Shown here: one piece after another, positions 8,535 to 18,300 of the stretch
Layout of the letters: each line of letters starts with the position of its first letter
Numbering within the stretch: position 1 is the stretch's first letter
Assembly (NCBI RefSeq): GCF_004762035.2
Contig: NZ_SIJK02000028.1
Location: 1-64,000 of the forward strand
Direction of reading: 5' to 3'
DNA: 64,000 nucleotides
DNA from: Candidatus Chloroploca mongolica
Lineage (GTDB): Bacteria > Chloroflexota > Chloroflexia > Chloroflexales > Chloroflexaceae
The notes under the pieces: model-generated
What the model was told of the DNA's origin: nothing
Database searches by the model: none
What the model saw: only the letters and a program-made list of their open reading frames with translations
Program-made: the position numbers and the translations under genes

Positions 8535-10448
8535 TTACGAATAGTCGATCAAACGCCGCGTCGCCTCGGCCAGCGCCGTGCCTGCCGCCGCACCAATAAT
8601 CACATCACCAGGGTAATGGACACCCAGATAGACCCGCGAGAAACTGACCGTCGCGGCCAGCAGATACCATGCGGGGCGCAGTTCAGGATAGTGGCGACTC
8701 ATCAGCCAGGCACCCGCAAAAGCAGCAGCCGAGTGGCCCGAAGGGAATGAGTACGAGCCGGGCTTGCGCCCAATCACCACGGCCTGCACCACATCAAGAA
8801 AAGGGCGTTGGCGGCGAAAATAGCTCTTGACCGGATACTCAATCGTCATCGTGGACAACCACATAGGCGGGGCAACCTGGCGCAACGCCTGAAGGCCCCG
8901 CTCGCGATCAATTGCCGTTGCGCCAAGCAGGATCAAAATCCAGCCCCATCCCCCATTCATCACCTGCGTTAACCCATACATGAATCGATTGAGCAGGGGC
9001 GGATGCGGCATCTGGTTGACCATGACAAAGAGGCGGCTATCAAGAGCGTGATACGGCCCCATCTGCTCGATCAGTTCGGCGCGCAAAAGTGACAATGAAC
9101 TCGCCAGTTTCGGGTCACGTTCAGTTACCTGGGGATTGGTTGCACGCCGCGCCGCCTGCTCAAGGGCTTCACGCGACATTCCCTCACGGGCCTCGATCTG
9201 CGCGGCCACGGCCAGCAGCGCGTCGGCGATGGCATCGGCATCGTGGCTTCCGGCGATCTGCGCCGCAAGTTGCGGCGCTTCCACAGCATCCACCGTTTGC
9301 CCAACCGAAGGAGCCGTGCGATCGGCTGCCAAACGGATCAACGTATCAACAACCTGGCGGGCCTGTTCCGGCCCAACAATCTGTGCGAGTTGCTCGCGCA
9401 ACGCATCAATAAGCGGAGCCATCCGCGCAGCCACCTCCGCATCAACAGGTTCATCAAGCAAAGCGCCCTCAGGCGTCAGGGGCGTCGTGAGCGTGGGTTG
9501 CGGTGCCACGTCATGCGCAACAAAGCCAGATCCAACCACACAACGCACCGCTCGCGGCTCGACGGTGATCTTGATTGGCGTTGTGCCAGCCAGTTCACCA
9601 TCAAGCTGTACTGGCATGCGTTGGCGCTTTGACTTCATATTGATCGCGACGCTCTGACGAGCCTTGAAATAGCGCATCTGCTGGATCGAATGCTGCCTAC
9701 CAGTCAACGTCGCCCATCCGACCTTCAGATAGTCGCGCAGTGTCCGGGCAGTGATAATGCACACATCAATGACGCCATCATCAGGCACAATCTCGGTACC
9801 CCAACTAAAGGGCGGCTGACCCATATCGCCACCATTCGCGACAAGCACCTGTGAGGCACTCACGCGATAGCGCACCCCGTCAATAACCAGCATAAAGCGT
9901 TGCGGTTGCATGCCGAACGCCCAGCGCGCCGCCACATAGAAATAGGCAAGACGGCCAAAACGACGTTTCGCCTCGCGGCTGGTATCCCGTTGCATCAATG
10001 ACGTCAGTCCGACACTGATATGCAAGAGTCCCAACTGATCGCCGAGGCGCATACCATCAAGCGCGACAATGCGCAGATCCTCGGCCAGCAGATCAATCGC
10101 TGGCTCTAGTTCCAACGGAAGCGCAAGCACCTGCACCAGCACATTTGCTGTCCCAACTGGCACAATGCCAAGTGGAACATTGCTTCCAGCAAGAGCACCG
10201 GCAACCGCCGCAACGGTTCCATCACCGCCAGCGGCAACGACCAGGTCGCATCCACCTGCCACCGCCTCGCGTACCCGCCCCGAAATATCCTCGCCATCGG
10301 CACCCGTCGTCGTATAGATCGCGAGTTGCCGTCCAGCACTGCCTAGGCGTTGCTCAAGCGCCGCCCGTACCATCTCGGGATCAGACGTACCAGCAACCGG
10401 GTTCAAAACGACAAAAATATTGGTAGCACGCTGTTGCGTACTATGCAT
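8535..10448 (-). CDS. Diacylglycerol/lipid kinase fused to a PAP2 phosphatase
   Basis: The protein is 637 residues with two opposing activities predicted. Residues ~1-310 are a DAGK catalytic domain (NPVAG at 16-20, GGDGT at 74-78, then the YegS/LCB5-like C-terminal lobe). Residues ~320-470 form an Ala/Glu-rich helical linker. The C-terminus is a membrane PAP2 domain with all three motifs: KSYFRRQRP (541-549), PSGH (569-572) and SRVYLGVHYPGD (604-615). The kinase would make a phosphatidate-like lipid and the phosphatase would remove or recycle a lipid phosphate, for example undecaprenyl or phosphatidyl phosphate. The frame is continuous, so this is a real fusion. Substrate is unknown. Confidence 0.88.
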   Translation of the reverse strand: MHSTQQRATNIFVVLNPVAGTSDPEMVRAALEQRLGSAGRQLAIYTTTGADGEDISGRVREAVAGGCDLVVAAGGDGTVAAVAGALAGSNVPLGIVPVGTANVLVQVLALPLELEPAIDLLAEDLRIVALDGMRLGDQLGLLHISVGLTSLMQRDTSREAKRRFGRLAYFYVAARWAFGMQPQRFMLVIDGVRYRVSASQVLVANGGDMGQPPFSWGTEIVPDDGVIDVCIITARTLRDYLKVGWATLTGRQHSIQQMRYFKARQSVAINMKSKRQRMPVQLDGELAGTTPIKITVEPRAVRCVVGSGFVAHDVAPQPTLTTPLTPEGALLDEPVDAEVAARMAPLIDALREQLAQIVGPEQARQVVDTLIRLAADRTAPSVGQTVDAVEAPQLAAQIAGSHDADAIADALLAVAAQIEAREGMSREALEQAARRATNPQVTERDPKLASSLSLLRAELIEQMGPYHALDSRLFVMVNQMPHPPLLNRFMYGLTQVMNGGWGWILILLGATAIDRERGLQALRQVAPPMWLSTMTIEYPVKSYFRRQRPFLDVVQAVVIGRKPGSYSFPSGHSAAAFAGAWLMSRHYPELRPAWYLLAATVSFSRVYLGVHYPGDVIIGAAAGTALAEATRRLIDYS

Positions 10449-10470
10449 AAGCTTCTCCTCCTCACCCTCA

Positions 10471-10495
10471 GCGCCTCTGCGTCTCTGCGTTCAAC
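10471..10495. repeat. Dispersed CTTTGCGTC-type repeat, copy 1
   Basis: AGCGCCTCTGCGTCTCTGCG lies in the 58-base gap between two minus-strand genes. It matches the theme seen at 12076 and, inverted, at 36425 (TTTGCGTCTTTGCG-like units). Confidence 0.5.
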
Positions 10496-10506
10496 CCCAA
10501 CACGCA

Positions 10507-11985
10507 TTATCCCTCCCGCAAGCGTTGCAACGCCGCATACCAACGCTGCAGCAGATTCTCTCGCGCCGAAGCCAACATCGTCGGTTCAAAAACCTGCGCA
10601 TCATCCAGCGGCAACGGCGGCAAGGCGTCGGGGGTGGCCCAGAAACCAGCGCCAAGCCCGCCAAGCAGGGCCGCAGCACGCACCCCCGTCTCGGTATTGC
10701 GCGCCCGCACAAGCTTGAGCCCGGCAAGATCCGCCTGGATCTGACAGGCACGATCACTATTCGCCAGCCCTCCCCCGACCCGTAGCACCTGAATCGTCAG
10801 ATTCGCTTCCTGTTCCATCGTCGCAATAATCGCGTGGAGTTGGCACCCTATCGCTTCAAACAGGGCACGTGCCAGATGGCCTGGTGTTGTCCCCAACGTC
10901 ATCCCCATCAGCGTACCACGCACCTGACGATCCTCCCAAGGCACACCAAGGCCAGTAAAGGCCGGAACGAACACAACGCCATCACTATCGGCAGCCGACC
11001 CGGCAAGCTGATCGAGTTCGTGGGCATGGCGAATAAAGCGCATCTGGCTCAACCAGCGGATCGCCGCCCCGGTCACCGTCATATCCGCCTCAAGCGTGTA
11101 GGTCGGAACACCGTCAAGCTCCCAGGCCAGATAGGTTTTGCAGATCCCCTGGGGGGGGGCAAGCGCACCAGCAACAACATTGACAAACGAAGCCGTGCCG
11201 TGGGTCACCACAGCCTCGCCCGGCTGACGACAATCATACCCAAAGAGCCCGGCCTGCTGATCAGTCAGCATCGCCGTCACAGGGATCGCGTGGCCTGCAA
11301 TGTGCAATTCACCAAACGGATAGAGCGTTGGCCGGGCAACAGGAAGCGCCGCCCGCGGAAGGTCGAGATATGCAATCCACTCGTCCCACAATTGGCGCCG
11401 ACGTGGATCAAAAACCGTCATCGCCTGTAACAGCGAATAGTCGAGGGCATGCTCAAATGGTCGACCCAGGGCCTGGATGAGCCAGCCAGCGGCGAGCGAG
11501 ACCCGCAACCATTGCCGCTCGGCAGCACGACGAAAAGGAGGATCGTGACGCATGCGCCAGGCCATATGCATCGCCGCCGCATATGAACCGGGAAATTGCC
11601 CGAGACGTTGGCGACGTTCACTGGCATCTTGCCACTGATCAACCTCTTCGACCAGCGGCACCGTACGCAAATCTTGCCAGGTGATCGCATTGCCAATCGG
11701 GCGTCCATTCCGGCGATCCCAGGCAAAGGTCGTATCACGCTGCGACGTCAAACCACAGGCAACCAAATCGGCAGGCGAACACCGAGCGCGGGCCAGCGCA
11801 TCACGAATTGCGTCGGCAACACTCCGTGCCACCACCGCAGGACGCTGCTCAACCCACCCTGGTTGCGGATAGATGCGGGCGACCGGGCGATAGCCATAGC
11901 CGCGCACAACCCCATCGTGATCGAGCAGCACGGCACGACTCCCACTGCCCCCCTGGTCAATCCCCAGCACCATTGCCTCGCCCAC
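10507..11985 (-). CDS. FGGY-family carbohydrate kinase, glycerol kinase-like
   Basis: The protein has two actin-like ATPase lobes: an N-terminal phosphate-binding loop LGIDQGGSGSRAVLLD, then TSQRDTTFAWDR and AITWQDLRT, and a C-terminal adenosine motif region VLRVGGGLANSDRACQIQAD. Length is 492 residues from GTG 11985, or 488 from ATG 11973; both have purine-rich upstream sequence. Glycerol kinase has GIDQGTTSSR at the first site, so glycerol is likely but other polyols are possible. The gene sits upstream of the lipid kinase on the same strand, which would fit glycerolipid metabolism. A run of nine C (minus strand, plus coordinates 11151-11159) lies inside the frame. Confidence 0.85.
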   Translation of the reverse strand: MGEAMVLGIDQGGSGSRAVLLDHDGVVRGYGYRPVARIYPQPGWVEQRPAVVARSVADAIRDALARARCSPADLVACGLTSQRDTTFAWDRRNGRPIGNAITWQDLRTVPLVEEVDQWQDASERRQRLGQFPGSYAAAMHMAWRMRHDPPFRRAAERQWLRVSLAAGWLIQALGRPFEHALDYSLLQAMTVFDPRRRQLWDEWIAYLDLPRAALPVARPTLYPFGELHIAGHAIPVTAMLTDQQAGLFGYDCRQPGEAVVTHGTASFVNVVAGALAPPQGICKTYLAWELDGVPTYTLEADMTVTGAAIRWLSQMRFIRHAHELDQLAGSAADSDGVVFVPAFTGLGVPWEDRQVRGTLMGMTLGTTPGHLARALFEAIGCQLHAIIATMEQEANLTIQVLRVGGGLANSDRACQIQADLAGLKLVRARNTETGVRAAALLGGLGAGFWATPDALPPLPLDDAQVFEPTMLASARENLLQRWYAALQRLREG

Positions 11986-12075
11986 CCCTGCCCCCTCTAC
12001 GCCGCTGCGTTAAACCCAATACCTTGCAAAGAAGCTCACCCCAAGCCGCCAAGGATAAGCAGACCTCTGCTCAAA

Positions 12076-12107
12076 CCTTGCGCCTTTGCGCCTTTGCGTC
12101 AAAAAAA
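12076..12107. repeat. Dispersed CTTTGCGTC-type repeat, copy 2
   Basis: The stretch contains CCTTGCGCCTTTGCG and CCTTTGCGTC followed by seven A. It lies between the kinase and the small membrane protein gene, and is the clearest plus-oriented copy of the theme at 10471 and 36425. Confidence 0.6.
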
Positions 12108-12112
12108 CTACC

Positions 12113-12733
12113 TCACTCCCGCACAAACTCCTTCTCAAGCACCGTCGCCAGCGCCTGAGCGAGCGCAACCAGATCACCAGCATCAGCCGCCGTCTCAATC
12201 ACCCAGACATGGTCACCAACCAGCAGTTCAAGGGCCACAATCGGCTGAAGACGACGGATTGGCCAACCCACGGCCAATGGGCGACGATTGAGGCGCAGGC
12301 TCGTAATCTGATGAAACCGAAGCAACTGGGTCCGTGCGGCCCCAACACGACTGGCCTGACGCAAGACCAGCGTTTGCGCCTCGGCGTCAGCTACCAGCGT
12401 ATTATACGTCGTTAGGATGGCATATCCGCCGAGCATCCGCTGAAAGCCAAGGCCGCCAAGCAAACCTCCGATCACCGAAGCGAGCGCCGCAACCGCAAAC
12501 CCCGACCCCGCCCCGGCACTCCACAACCCGCTCACAGCAATAATCAATGCTACCACAATCATCGCTGCGCCGCCGGCCACCACGCGCATTCCAACCGACC
12601 GATTCGCGTCCGAACGCGAGGCAAGTTCCACGCGCTCAGGGCTCTGTTCGACGAGCATATAGTATGGCTCAACACTCAACCGTCGCCCGATCCGTTGCTG
12701 CAACCCTGACACCGTTCGCTCTTCTGCTGACAT
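12113..12733 (-). CDS. Membrane protein of unknown function
   Basis: The 206-residue protein is not recognised. Residues 1-45 are cytoplasm-like and charged. Two hydrophobic segments follow (about 50-70 and 76-95, including GGAAMIVVALIIAVSGLW and a glycine-rich AALASVIGGLLGGLGF). The C-terminal ~100 residues look like a PH-like or bPH domain: YNTLVADAEAQTLVLRQASR, QLLRFHQITSLRLNR and VIETAADAGDLVALAQALAT. That order (two helices then a beta-rich domain) resembles other small bacterial membrane proteins, but no function follows. It is the first gene of a minus-strand run with the FGGY kinase and the lipid kinase fusion. Confidence 0.65.
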   Translation of the reverse strand: MSAEERTVSGLQQRIGRRLSVEPYYMLVEQSPERVELASRSDANRSVGMRVVAGGAAMIVVALIIAVSGLWSAGAGSGFAVAALASVIGGLLGGLGFQRMLGGYAILTTYNTLVADAEAQTLVLRQASRVGAARTQLLRFHQITSLRLNRRPLAVGWPIRRLQPIVALELLVGDHVWVIETAADAGDLVALAQALATVLEKEFVRE

Positions 12734-12767
12734 ACGCTGCTCGTTTCATATATAATGTTCACACTTC

Positions 12768-12804
12768 GCCTAGGAGCGAGGGCGGAACGCCCTCGCTCCT
12801 AGGC
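12768..12804. repeat. Perfect 17-bp intergenic hairpin with GAA loop
   Basis: GCCTAGGAGCGAGGGCG (12768-12784) is followed by GAA and then its exact reverse complement (12788-12804). It lies between the divergent membrane protein gene and tRNA-Gly. No T-run follows on either strand. Confidence 0.8.
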
Positions 12805-12848
12805 TTGCCTGTTACCTCAAATGTGAACCGTTACGATCATGATCGCAT

Positions 12849-12877
12849 TTGCAAAATCCTTCAAGCCATGCTATACT
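12849..12877 (+). promoter_or_regulatory. Promoter of tRNA-Gly
   Basis: TTGCAA (12849-12854) and TATACT (12872-12877) are spaced by 17 bases. The predicted start near 12884 lies about 15 bases before the mature tRNA. Confidence 0.65.
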
Positions 12878-12898
12878 TTCCTGAGCAATGACGAGTGT

Positions 12899-12974
12899 GC
12901 GGGAGTGGCTCAGTTGGTAGAGCGACACCTTGCCAAGGTGTAGGTCGCGGGTTCGAATCCCGTCTCCCGCTCCA
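12899..12974 (+). tRNA. tRNA-Gly (anticodon GCC)
   Basis: The cloverleaf is complete. The acceptor stem pairs GCGGGAG with CTCCCGC, the D arm is GCTCAGTTGGTAGAGC, the anticodon stem ACCTT/AAGGT encloses GCC, and the T arm is CGGGTTCGAATCCCG. The discriminator is T and CCA is encoded (12972-12974). It decodes GGC/GGU. Confidence 0.97.
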
Positions 12975-12979
12975 TTGTG

Positions 12980-13018
12980 AAAGGTCAGGTAGCATAAAGC
13001 TACCTGACCTTTTGTTTT
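12980..13018 (+). terminator. Intrinsic terminator after tRNA-Gly
   Basis: AAAGGTCAGGTAGC (12980-12993) pairs with GCTACCTGACCTTT (12999-13012) around ATAAA and leads into TTTGTTTT. This is a classical rho-independent terminator. It also isolates the tRNA from serC, whose -10 (TATAAT, 13031-13036) lies just downstream. Confidence 0.85.
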
Positions 13019-13070
13019 GGCTGGTTGATGTATAATAGCCCTGCTGAAGCATTGTGTGAGGAGCCATCTT

Positions 13071-14153
13071 ATGCCTGTTTCTAATTTCAACGCTGGCCCT
13101 GCTGTCCTCCCCCGCGTGGTGCTCGAACGCGCCCAGAGTGAGTTGTTGGACTATCAGGGACGTGGTATGTCGATCGTTGAGATGAGCCATCGCTCCAAAG
13201 AGTACGAAGCGATCAACAAAAGTGCCGAAACACGCTTCAAAGCGCTGCTAGGGCTTGGCGATGACTACCGTGTTCTCTTGATGCAAGGTGGGGCAAGTAC
13301 CCAATTTGCGCTGCTTGCGCTCAATTTTCTGCGGCCCGGTACCCTGGCTGATTATGCCATCACAGGCAGTTGGGGTGAGAAAGCCCTCGAAGAGGCCCGG
13401 CGCATCGGTGAAGTCCATGTCGCCGCAACTATGGCCGAGGGCGGCTATCGCAAGGTTCCCTCGGCGGCTGAACTCCACCTCAGTGAGCATCCCACCTACC
13501 TCCATCTTACCAGCAACGAGACCATCCAGGGTGTGCAGTGGGCTGCGTTTCCCGAGTCTGGTGAGATACCCCTGGTCGCCGATATGAGTAGCGACATTCT
13601 GTCACGGCCTTTCGATGCCACGAAGTTTAGCTTGATCTATGCCGGTGCCCAAAAGAATATCGGCCCTGCTGGTGTGACGGTGGTCTTGATCCAGCAGCAT
13701 TTCCTCGATCAGGCGCGGGCTGAAGTGCCGACGATCTTTAGCTACAAAACCCACGCCAAGAACAATTCCCTCTATAATACACCACCTGTCTTTGCCGTCT
13801 ACATGCTCGACCTGGTGCTCGGCTGGATCGAGTCACTCGGGGGGCTCGCCGCAATCGCGGAACGCAATGCCGCCAAGGCGGGGCTGATCTATGCAGCCAT
13901 TGATCAGAGCAATGGTTTCTATCGGGGCCACGCCGAGACCAGTGCGCGCTCGCAGATGAATGTCACCTTCCGCCTGGCTGATGAGGCGCTTGAAAAGCCG
14001 TTCCTTGCCGAAGCTCAGGGTCAGGGCATGGTTGGGTTGGCCGGGCATCGTTCGGTTGGTGGGGTCCGTGCGTCGATCTATAACGCCCTCGAACACGAGG
14101 CATGCGCCGATCTGGCTCAGTTTATGAGCCTCTTTGCGCAGAAGCATGGCTAA
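13071..14153 (+). CDS. serC: Phosphoserine aminotransferase
   Basis: This enzyme transfers an amino group from glutamate to 3-phosphohydroxypyruvate in serine biosynthesis and uses PLP. The 360-residue length from ATG 13071 is exactly typical; GAGGAG (13058-13063) lies seven bases upstream. Diagnostic sequences are FNAGPAVLP at the N-terminus, LLMQGGASTQFA for PLP phosphate binding, and YAGAQKNIGPAGVT containing the Schiff-base lysine. HRSVGGVRASIYNA near the end is the usual C-terminal substrate-binding block. A TATAAT at 13031-13036 probably belongs to its promoter. The glycosyltransferase gene starts two bases after its stop codon. Confidence 0.97.
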   Translation: MPVSNFNAGPAVLPRVVLERAQSELLDYQGRGMSIVEMSHRSKEYEAINKSAETRFKALLGLGDDYRVLLMQGGASTQFALLALNFLRPGTLADYAITGSWGEKALEEARRIGEVHVAATMAEGGYRKVPSAAELHLSEHPTYLHLTSNETIQGVQWAAFPESGEIPLVADMSSDILSRPFDATKFSLIYAGAQKNIGPAGVTVVLIQQHFLDQARAEVPTIFSYKTHAKNNSLYNTPPVFAVYMLDLVLGWIESLGGLAAIAERNAAKAGLIYAAIDQSNGFYRGHAETSARSQMNVTFRLADEALEKPFLAEAQGQGMVGLAGHRSVGGVRASIYNALEHEACADLAQFMSLFAQKHG

Positions 14154-14155
14154 CC

Positions 14156-15289
14156 ATGCGCGTTGTCATCCTCTCCAAAGCGCTTGTGGTTGGCGCTTAT
14201 CAACGCAAGCTCGAGGAGATCGCCCGCCTCGGTGTGACGCTGACCGCGCTGGTGCCGTGGAGTTGGCGAGAACCTCGGGTGGGAGTGCAACGGCTCGAGC
14301 GCCAGTTTACCGAGGGGTATACGCTCACCGGTTTACCTCTGGCGCTCAATGGGCAGCATCATCTGCACTTCTACCCGACACTTGCCCGCGCATTGCGCCG
14401 CCTTCGTCCCGAGGTGCTGCATATTGACGAAGAATCGTTCAATCTGGCAACGTTTCAAGCAATGCGCCTCGGGGTGACCCTTGGCGCACGCTGCTGCTTT
14501 TACAACTACGCCAATATTGACCGCTATTATCCCCCGCCTTTTAATCTCTTTGAACGCTACAATCTGCGCCATGCCAGCCACGCGCTCGCCTGCAATCAAG
14601 AGGCCGCTGGCATCATTCGGCGTCATGGCTACCGTGGCCCTCTGACGATTGTGCCCCAGTTTGGCGTTGATCCGGCCATCTTTTCCCCCCGGGATGCCTC
14701 GTTTGCGGAAATCCCGCCTTTGCAACAGAGCGACCAGCGCCCGCATTTCATTCTTGGCTATCTCGGTCGCCTCGTACCCGAAAAGGGCATTCTCGATCTT
14801 GTCGAAGCCCTCGCCGGATTACCCCCCCACGTCTGCTTGCACTTGATTGGCGATGGGAGCCAGCGCACCGCAATCGAGCAACGCATCGCGCAACTCGGCC
14901 TCGGCAAACGCGTTGTACTCAAACCAGCCATCAAAAGCACCGATGTCCCCACAGCCCTGCAGAGCCTCGACACCCTCGTCTTGCCTTCACACACGACACC
15001 CTCGTGGAAAGAACAGTTTGGCCGCATTCTTATTGAGGCCATGAGTTGCGGGATTCCTGTGGTGGGGTCAAGTTCAGGTGAAATACCGTACGTCATTGGC
15101 GACGCCGGGCTCATCTTCCCCGAAGGCGAGGTTCCGGCCCTGCGCGCGATGCTCGCACGCCTCGCCGCCAACCCGGCCCTCCGCACCCACTTCGCCGAAC
15201 GCGGTCGCCAGCGTGTGCTCGCCCATTACACCCAGGCCGCCATCGCCCAGCGGCATGTTGACGTCTACCAAAGCATGCTGAACGGCTAG
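14156..15289 (+). CDS. GT4-family glycosyltransferase
   Basis: The GT-B fold protein has 377 residues. The N-terminal acceptor domain begins MRVVILSKALVVGAYQRKLEE. The C-terminal donor domain contains VPQFGVDPAIF, then LGYLGRLVPEKGILDLVEAL, and finally EAMSCGIPVVGSSSGEIPYV, where the family's E-x7-E motif binds the nucleotide-sugar. It transfers sugar from a nucleotide donor to an unknown acceptor, probably a lipid or surface glycan. It begins two bases after the serC stop codon and is probably cotranscribed, although no metabolic link to serine is evident. Nothing in the sequence indicates the sugar. Confidence 0.9.
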   Translation: MRVVILSKALVVGAYQRKLEEIARLGVTLTALVPWSWREPRVGVQRLERQFTEGYTLTGLPLALNGQHHLHFYPTLARALRRLRPEVLHIDEESFNLATFQAMRLGVTLGARCCFYNYANIDRYYPPPFNLFERYNLRHASHALACNQEAAGIIRRHGYRGPLTIVPQFGVDPAIFSPRDASFAEIPPLQQSDQRPHFILGYLGRLVPEKGILDLVEALAGLPPHVCLHLIGDGSQRTAIEQRIAQLGLGKRVVLKPAIKSTDVPTALQSLDTLVLPSHTTPSWKEQFGRILIEAMSCGIPVVGSSSGEIPYVIGDAGLIFPEGEVPALRAMLARLAANPALRTHFAERGRQRVLAHYTQAAIAQRHVDVYQSMLNG

Positions 15290-15313
15290 AAAAAGGTGGG
15301 AGCCGCAGGCCCA

Positions 15314-18300
15314 TCACACCCGATCACGCTTCAACACCAGCAACGTAATATCATCATACGGTGGCTGCCCACGCCCATAGGTCGCCACTGCCTGCAAGAT
15401 TGCCTCAACGAGTACCTCGGCATGTTCAAGGTGATGCAGCCTGATCAGGTCACGTAGTCGATCAGTACCAAATTCGCTCTGTAATTCATCAATGGTTTCA
15501 GTTGCCCCATCCGTATAACAGAGCAGAATGTCTCCAGGTTGCAGGCATATTTCGGCTTCGTTGAGTTGAATCTCTTCCAGGACACCCAACGCAATCCCCG
15601 GTGTCCGTAGTTCGGTAATCGTGCCATCGCTGGCATGATAATGCATTGGTGGATTGTGCCCGGCCACACTGTACCGCACCTGGCCCGTGTCTGGCTGGAG
15701 AATACCATAAAAAAGCGTAACAAACATACCCGATTCCGAGTCGCGATTGATCCATCGGTTCGCCCGTTCCAACGCCACTGATGGCGATGATCCATCGAGG
15801 GCCGCCGCACGAACCAGCGAACGCGAAAGGGCCATAAAGAGGGCGGCCGGCACCCCTTTGTCGCTTACATCAGCGATCACAAAACCGAGGGGCATCGTTC
15901 GCTCATCGCCTTCAGACAACTGCGGACGAGCCGGTAAGCGCCAGAAGTCAAAAAAATCCCCCCCAACCATCCGTGCCGAACGCCACGCCGAAGCAATCTG
16001 CCAACCCTCGAGTTGCGGGGATTTTGATGGCAACAGAGCTGTCTGCAATTCACGGGCCACCTTGATCTCTTGCTCAAGCTTCGTCGCCACTTCCGCTTCC
16101 TGCGCAAGTTGCAGGCTCTCTAGTGCTGCCGCCACCTGACGTGCGGCACCAATGCAAAGGTTGATCTGACGGGTGTCAAACTCGGCGATCACTTCATCAA
16201 AATCAAGCACCAGTGCGCCGAGATGACCACTTCGCCCTGTCAAAGGAAGCGCAACGAGGCTTTGCCCTGCATTGATGCTCGCCAGGACAGGCCAGGCACG
16301 CACGCGCTCCTCTGCGCCGATGATCCTGATCAATGGCATCGGTTGACTCGTCTGCAGGCTATAGACGCGGGCCAGCAGCGGGGCCTCGGTCAGCGTCATC
16401 GGCACCCCGTTCAGCGCATCGCGTAGCTTGCCGGTCACCCCATAGCTTGAGCGTACCACAAAAGCCTCTTGCTCCCAGAGCAAAAGATAGCACCGTGCCG
16501 CGCCGATCAAGATCGGCGGCAGACGTACTGCTGTCGCCAGCAGGTCTTCGACACAGTTGGCCCGGCCAATATTTTCGGCCACTTGCAGCAGTGCATTGAG
16601 CGTCCAGGCCTCTTCTTGTTGTGCCCGATAGATATTGGCACTGTCAATCGCAATCGCAATCTGATCGGCCAGCGTACGCATCACAAAGAGATCATCGGCA
16701 TCAAAATCATTGACTTCGGCACTCTGCACATCAAGAATGCCAACCACCTCTGCGCCGATCCGTAGAGGCACCACCAGTTCAGAACGGGTATTACTATTGC
16801 CGGCAATATAGCGCGGATCACGCTGGACATCGCCAATCAAGACGACCTCTTTGCTGCGTGCAGCGGCCCCAATCAAGCCTTGCCCAATCATCAATGCCCG
16901 TGTGCGCACCGCTTCGAGTTGTTCGTCCGTCGCGGTCGAGGCGCGGAAGTAGATCCGTTGATCGCCAGGTTTCAGGGTAAAAATATGCACTGGATGGTAC
17001 GCAAAATGTTCGTGGATCAAGCGAACAATCGCCGGCAAGAGTTGCTCAAGATCGAGGATAGCCGTGATGCGTTCGCTGACCTGCTGAATTGCCTGGAGTT
17101 GAACGGCACGGCGGCGCGCCTCGCTAAAAGCACGTGCGCGGGTGATAGCAACCGCAGCCTGATCGGCAATCAACGAGAGCAGGCGCAGATCATTGGCCGC
17201 AAACGCGCCCGGCTGATAACTCTGCACCGACAGCGAGCCAATCACCTCTTCGCCGATGAGCAAAGGCACATAGATCCCCGAACGAGGCGGGCGTTCGCTC
17301 TGGTAGCGTGGACGGGCCGGCAGATGTTTCATCTCCTCAAGAAAATCTTCGACCAGCAGCGCCTTGCCGGTCTGATGCATCCAGCCAATCAAGCCATCAC
17401 CATCGGCAAGATCAACCGTGAGCCGGGGCAAACGCACATTATCCTGAACGCGCACCATTAATGTATACCGCGAACCCTCGAAGAGCCCGATATGAAACGA
17501 CGAGGTATCAACAACTTTGCCCGCCTCGCGATAGACAAGTTCACACAGCGTCTCGACGTCGAGTTCACTCCGGATGATGGCCCGACTCACCTCATTGAGC
17601 ATCGCCAATTCACGGACTGAGCGACGCTGGCTGGCAAGGTTCAGCGAAGCCCGGCGCACTGCTGCGGCAGCGGCAACCATCGCCAGGCCCGCCAGGAGAA
17701 AATAGGCAATCCCGAGCTCGCGATAGATCGCCGCCCCAAGCAACGCCAGCGGCAGAGGCAAAAGTTCGGCCCCCACCGCAAGGTACCATGTGCGCTGCCA
17801 CCATGCGAAGACGGCCGACAGACCACCCTGAAGCCACTCACGTCCAACACGGGTCAATTGGATGATCCCAAAGAGACTGAGCGTACTCCAGATCAAGAGT
17901 GCAACCGGATCAAGGGTGGCCGGATCATACTGTAAACGTCCAGTCGCTGCGGTTGCGAGCATTGCCCCGAGCAGCAAACCAGCGGCACGCATCCCTCCAC
18001 GGAGGAAGGGGCGGGCAACGAGGTAATAGAGCGTACGTGGGCGATTATAGATCAGCGTCAACAACAACCCAGAGACAGCGCCCTCAAGCGCGGCGATCAA
18101 TGCCGCCGCACCCGGGCCAAGACTTAGCGCAGCGGTGAGCAAAACCACGCCCGCAAGACCATAGACCTCGGCGAACGACGTACGAAAACTGAGCGCATCA
18201 ATCGCAAGGGCGAGGGCGGCAAAAAGCAGGAGCGCCGGCAGTGAAGGCACAAACCACGGTGCAAAGAGCAACCAAAGCCAGCCAGGGAGACCGACGAACA

